This document shows, piece after piece, positions 5,875-7,943 of a DNA stretch of 7,943 nucleotides. Source of the DNA: Candidatus Krumholzibacteriia bacterium (GTDB taxonomy: Bacteria > Krumholzibacteriota > Krumholzibacteriia > LZORAL124-64-63). Every line of letters starts with the position of its first letter. Within the stretch, counting starts at the first letter, position 1. A program made the translations under genes and the position numbers. The stretch covers positions 1-7,943 of the forward strand of contig JALUJS010000492.1 of NCBI GenBank assembly GCA_027056825.1, given 5' to 3'. The notes below the pieces were generated by a model. The model ran no database searches and was not told where the DNA came from. It saw nothing but the letters and a program-made list of their open reading frames with translations.

Positions 5875-6564
5875 ATGAAAGCAGGGAAAAAGACAGGTTT
5901 GGCGTTCCTGGTCCTGGTCATCTGGATGACTGCCGCGGTGGCCGCCCAGGCGGCCGTACGGGTCTATCACCACCGGGGATACCGCCGGTCCGGCCCCTCC
6001 AACCTGGAGGTGGTGCTGGAAGGCGGAATGGCCTCGCCGGTGGGTGATGTCTCCGATCCCCTGGACTTCGAGGGCGTGGGCAAGGACGCGGGAACCGGCT
6101 ACGAGCTGGGCATCCGGCTGCGCCAGTTCACCGGTGCGGGCGTGGCCATCTCGCCGGCCTTCCACTACGTGGAATTCGGCAAGACCAGCGGGATCGGTGA
6201 TTTCGACCTGGGCGCGGGGCTGGGGTACGAGGTCAAGACCTCCCTCATGCGCTACGGCGTGGACTTCCAGTTTTTCATGGGGCCGCGCCGGGGACGCACG
6301 GCGGCCCTGTATCTCTCCGGCGGCGTGGCGCTGATCCACAACCGCTACCGGGACGAGCTTTCCGGTTTCGGGCCCTACGAGGCCTCGGTCAACACTCCCG
6401 GCGTGAGCGTGGGCGCGGGACTGCGCGCCACCAACTTCGAACTGTCCGCGTCCTATACCTTCGACCGCTTCTCCACCGACCAGATGGCCTCGGTGGACGG
6501 TGATCTGGACTACAACTGGGATTACCTGAGCGTGCGTTTCGGACTGGCTTTCGGAGCGCGGTGA
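5875..6564 (+). CDS. Predicted outer-membrane beta-barrel protein (OmpA/OmpW-like fold), function unknown
   Basis: A 229-residue protein. Residues 1-26 are a Sec signal peptide: MKAGKKTG, a hydrophobic core FLVLVIWMTAAVAA, then AQA before A27. The mature 203 residues show alternating, Gly- and aromatic-rich strands typical of small 8-stranded barrels, for example NLEVVLEGGMASPVG, GVAISPAFHYVEFG, FDLGAGLGYEVKTS, MRYGVDFQFFMG, AALYLSGGVALIH, NFELSASYTFDRFS and YLSVRFGLAFGAR. There are no cysteines. The C-terminal strand resembles an insertion signal but ends in GAR rather than a terminal Phe. ATG 5875 is chosen over the in-frame ATG at 5821 because GGGAGG (5861-5866) lies 8 nt upstream and the signal peptide starts there. 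It likely sits in the outer membrane as a structural or adhesion/porin-like protein; no specific role can be read. It has its own promoter candidate, so dependence on the upstream activator is unproven. Confidence 0.82.
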   Translation: MKAGKKTGLAFLVLVIWMTAAVAAQAAVRVYHHRGYRRSGPSNLEVVLEGGMASPVGDVSDPLDFEGVGKDAGTGYELGIRLRQFTGAGVAISPAFHYVEFGKTSGIGDFDLGAGLGYEVKTSLMRYGVDFQFFMGPRRGRTAALYLSGGVALIHNRYRDELSGFGPYEASVNTPGVSVGAGLRATNFELSASYTFDRFSTDQMASVDGDLDYNWDYLSVRFGLAFGAR

Positions 6565-6565
6565 T

Positions 6566-6594
6566 TTGACAGGGAGGCCCTGCGCGCTTAATCT
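6566..6594 (+). promoter_or_regulatory. Sigma-70-type promoter of the Rrf2 regulator
   Basis: A perfect -35 TTGACA (6566-6571), an ideal 17-nt spacer and TAATCT (6589-6594) as -10 begin 1 nt after the stop of the beta-barrel gene. The start would be near 6601, leaving a leader of about 108 nt. A second, weaker -10-like TAAAAT (6657-6662) lies closer to the gene and lacks a good -35. Confidence 0.55.
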
Positions 6595-6616
6595 GGATAT
6601 CCGCATCCAGGAATAT
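6593..6616. promoter_or_regulatory. Palindromic operator candidate at the Rrf2 promoter
   Basis: CTGGAT (6593-6598) and ATCCAG (6605-6610) are perfect 6-bp arms around a 6-nt centre, overlapping the -10 end and the predicted start. A nested imperfect repeat, ATATCC (6597-6602) with GGAATAT (6610-6616), occupies the same place. Rrf2 regulators often repress their own promoters from palindromes in this position, so autoregulation is a reasonable inference; I cannot match it to a known Rrf2 box. Confidence 0.42.
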
Positions 6617-6617
6617 G

Positions 6618-6632
6618 CAGGGCCCCTGTTTT
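6618..6632 (+). other. Small hairpin followed by TTTT in the Rrf2 leader
   Basis: CAGG (6618-6621), loop GCC and CCTG (6625-6628), then TTTT (6629-6632). The 4-bp stem is short. It could help end transcripts from the upstream beta-barrel gene or act in the Rrf2 leader, or be incidental. Confidence 0.22.
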
Positions 6633-6708
6633 CGTTCGCTGCTCTGCCCAGGACAATAAAATCGCGCCGACGCCTTGTCGGAGCCCCGTCAGAAAGAGAT
6701 CCCGCTCC

Positions 6709-7158
6709 ATGTTTTCCCAGACCACCGAGTACGCCCTGCGGGCCATGATCGCCCTGACCCACAGCCAGGGTTCCCCCACCACGACCAAGCAGATCGCCGA
6801 GGCCATGAAGATTCCCGCCAGCTACCTGTCCAAGGTCCTGCAGGCGCTGGTGAGGGTCAAGCTGGTGCGTTCCACACGGGGGCTGCGGGGCGGCTTCGTG
6901 CTGGCCCGGACCCCGGACATGATCACCATGCTGGATGTGGTCAACGCCGTGCATCCCATCGAGCGCATCACTTCCTGTCCGCTGGACCTGACGAGCCACA
7001 GTTCCACGCTCTGCCCCCTGCACCGGCGGCTGGACGACTCGATGTCCCAGGTGGAGGAGGCCATGCGCGCCACGACCCTGGCCGAACTGATCTCCGAGGA
7101 CAACAACTGTCCGACCCTCCAGGGGCAACTGCAGCAGCTGGGGGAATTGCGGAAGTAG
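6709..7158 (+). CDS. Rrf2-family transcriptional regulator (IscR/NsrR/CymR superfamily)
   Basis: A 149-residue protein of typical family length. The N-terminus MFSQTTEYALRAMIAL is the standard Rrf2 opening, which fixes the start at 6709 even though the ribosome site is weak (AAGAG at 6694-6698, 10 nt upstream). A winged helix-turn-helix spans about residues 25-65: TTKQIAEAMKIPASYLSKVL is the recognition part and RSTRGLRGGFVLAR the wing. The following region holds C90 (ITSCPLDL), C102 (TLCPLHRRLDD) and C134. Known Fe-S members use three closely spaced Cys in this loop; here only two are present in it, with H97 and H105 nearby, so cluster binding is possible but not assured. It probably works as a dimeric repressor sensing Fe-S, redox, NO or cysteine status. 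The convergent neighbour is a cysteine desulfurase, which fits a role in sulfur or Fe-S metabolism. A palindrome at its own promoter suggests autoregulation. Confidence 0.93.
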   Translation: MFSQTTEYALRAMIALTHSQGSPTTTKQIAEAMKIPASYLSKVLQALVRVKLVRSTRGLRGGFVLARTPDMITMLDVVNAVHPIERITSCPLDLTSHSSTLCPLHRRLDDSMSQVEEAMRATTLAELISEDNNCPTLQGQLQQLGELRK

Positions 7159-7177
7159 AGCCTGGATCAGGGCTTTT
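7159..7177 (+). terminator. Weak intrinsic terminator candidate after the Rrf2 gene
   Basis: AGCCTG (7159-7164), a 3-nt loop, then CAGGGCT (7168-7174) can pair with a single bulged G and is followed by TTT. It begins at the base after the stop codon, in the short convergent gap. The stem is short and bulged, so confidence is modest. Confidence 0.35.
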
Positions 7178-7206
7178 CAGCCTTTCAGCCTTTCAGCCTT
7201 TCAGCC
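7175..7206. repeat. Tandem repeat, four exact copies of TTTCAGCC
   Basis: Four perfect 8-bp units at 7175-7182, 7183-7190, 7191-7198 and 7199-7206. The array spans the convergent gap and covers the stop codon (7195-7193) and last codons of the cysteine desulfurase. It is a simple-sequence repeat that could vary in copy number by slippage. Confidence 0.9.
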
Positions 7207-7943
7207 TCGTGACGGCCCGTAACACCATGGTGCGGGCCGTTTCCATGTCCTGGGCAGTGGTGTCGTGGCCCAGGGAGAAGCGCAGGGTGCCGGCGGCGAC
7301 CTCCGGGGCCACGCCCATGGCCGCCAGGACACGGCTGGGCACCAGGCGGTCACCGTGGCAGGCCGCACCGGCGGAGACGGCCACGCCGGGCATGGTCGCC
7401 ATCAGGTCCGGACCGCGCAGGCCGGGAAAGCCGATGCTGCTGGTGTTGGGCAGTCGGTCGGCGCCGCGGGCGTGGATCACCGTTCCGGGTATGTCCACAA
7501 GGAGGTCGGCCTCGAAGCGGTCGCGCAGCTGGGCGATGCGCGCGGGAGCGCCCTCGCGCAGGCGGGTCGCGGCCAGTTCACAGGCGGCGCCGAGGCCGAC
7601 GATGGAGGCGGTGTTCTCGGTGCCGGGCCGGCGGCCGCCCTCGTGCCCGGCGCCGTACATGAGATTGACCGGATCGGCCTGGTCCCGGATCACCAGAAGG
7701 CCCACTCCCTTGGGCGCATGCAGCTTGTGCCCTGCCAGCGACAGCATGTCGACGCCCAGGTCCGCGGCGTCCACCGGGATCTTGCCCACGGCCTGGGCGG
7801 CGTCGGTATGCATCCAGATGCCCCGGCCGCGCACCCGGGCGGCGATCTCGCGCACCGGCTGCAGGGCGCCCACCTCGTTGTTGGCGAGCATGACCGAGAC
7901 CAGGATCGTTTCCCCGTCGCAGGCCGCGAGGACCGCGTCCGGG
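7193..7943 (-). CDS. Cysteine desulfurase / selenocysteine lyase-like PLP enzyme, 5' end cut by window edge
   Basis: The open frame continues upstream of the in-frame ATG at 7891 to the right edge (reading PDAVLAACDGETILVSV before MLANNEVGALQPV), so that ATG is internal. About 249 C-terminal residues of an enzyme normally near 380-400 are present. Class-V aminotransferase marks include WMHTDAAQAVGK, the PLP-binding Lys in SLAGHKLHAPKG (Lys codon 7726-7724), the RRPGTENT substrate motif, and the catalytic Cys in VSAGAACHGD (codon 7360-7358). The enzyme would remove sulfur from cysteine as an enzyme persulfide, for Fe-S clusters or thiolation, or selenium from selenocysteine. The GAACH loop recalls mammalian selenocysteine lyase more than IscS (SSGSACTS), so substrate preference is open. 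The catalytic loop is compact, as in selenocysteine lyase. It is convergent with the Rrf2 regulator and ends in the 8-bp repeat. Confidence 0.93.
   Translation of the reverse strand, partial: PDAVLAACDGETILVSVMLANNEVGALQPVREIAARVRGRGIWMHTDAAQAVGKIPVDAADLGVDMLSLAGHKLHAPKGVGLLVIRDQADPVNLMYGAGHEGGRRPGTENTASIVGLGAACELAATRLREGAPARIAQLRDRFEADLLVDIPGTVIHARGADRLPNTSSIGFPGLRGPDLMATMPGVAVSAGAACHGDRLVPSRVLAAMGVAPEVAAGTLRFSLGHDTTAQDMETARTMVLRAVTRLKG

Noticed and set aside
5785..7128. A 447-codon minus-strand open frame across the beta-barrel and Rrf2 genes
   Set aside because: Antisense to two well-supported genes and to their promoter region, with no recognisable domain.
7193..7891. ATG 7891 as the true start of the cysteine desulfurase
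   Set aside because: The frame stays open to the window edge and encodes conserved sequence (ETILVSV before MLANNEVG), so this Met is internal.

Overview
The window is a GC-rich, gene-dense piece of chromosome from a Gram-negative (diderm) bacterium. The evidence for an outer envelope is an exported peptidase, a small Sec-exported protein and a predicted outer-membrane beta-barrel. The combination of a TPR-fused sigma-54 activator, a Kv-beta-like aldo/keto reductase and a selenocysteine-lyase-like cysteine desulfurase is not diagnostic. An uncultivated FCB-group or delta-proteobacteria-like lineage is my guess only. There are no mobile elements, RNA genes or CRISPR arrays that I can see, and nothing looks recently transferred.

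Layout. (1) 1-2553, minus strand: a two-gene operon of a Kv-beta-type aldo/keto reductase followed, after 3 nt, by a secreted M3-family zinc metallopeptidase that runs off the left edge. (2) 2554-2729: a divergent intergenic region with an AT-rich core, a small inverted repeat and weak promoter candidates for both directions. (3) 2730-5607, plus strand: a 120-residue exported protein of unknown function whose 3' end overlaps by 11 nt the start of an 841-residue regulator. The regulator has a long TPR array, a sigma-54-interacting AAA+ domain with GAFTGA, and a Fis-type helix-turn-helix. (4) 5608-5874: a GC-rich hairpin after the regulator, then a promoter candidate. (5) 5875-6564: a predicted small outer-membrane beta-barrel. 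(6) 6565-7158: an Rrf2-family regulator behind a good -35 box and a palindrome positioned like an operator. (7) 7193-7943, minus strand: the C-terminal two-thirds of a NifS/IscS/selenocysteine-lyase-like cysteine desulfurase, convergent with the Rrf2 gene. The two are separated by 34 nt that include part of a four-copy 8-bp tandem repeat.

How it may work together. The best candidate for something undescribed is the overlapping pair at 2730-5607: a small exported protein translationally coupled to a TPR-containing sigma-54 activator that has no receiver domain. TPR receptor plus adjacent exported polypeptide is the logic of Gram-positive RRNPP signalling, so a peptide- or envelope-sensing circuit is a reasonable hypothesis. 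The sequence shows only the architecture and the coupling, not the signalling. The Rrf2/cysteine desulfurase neighbourhood fits sulfur or Fe-S cluster metabolism.
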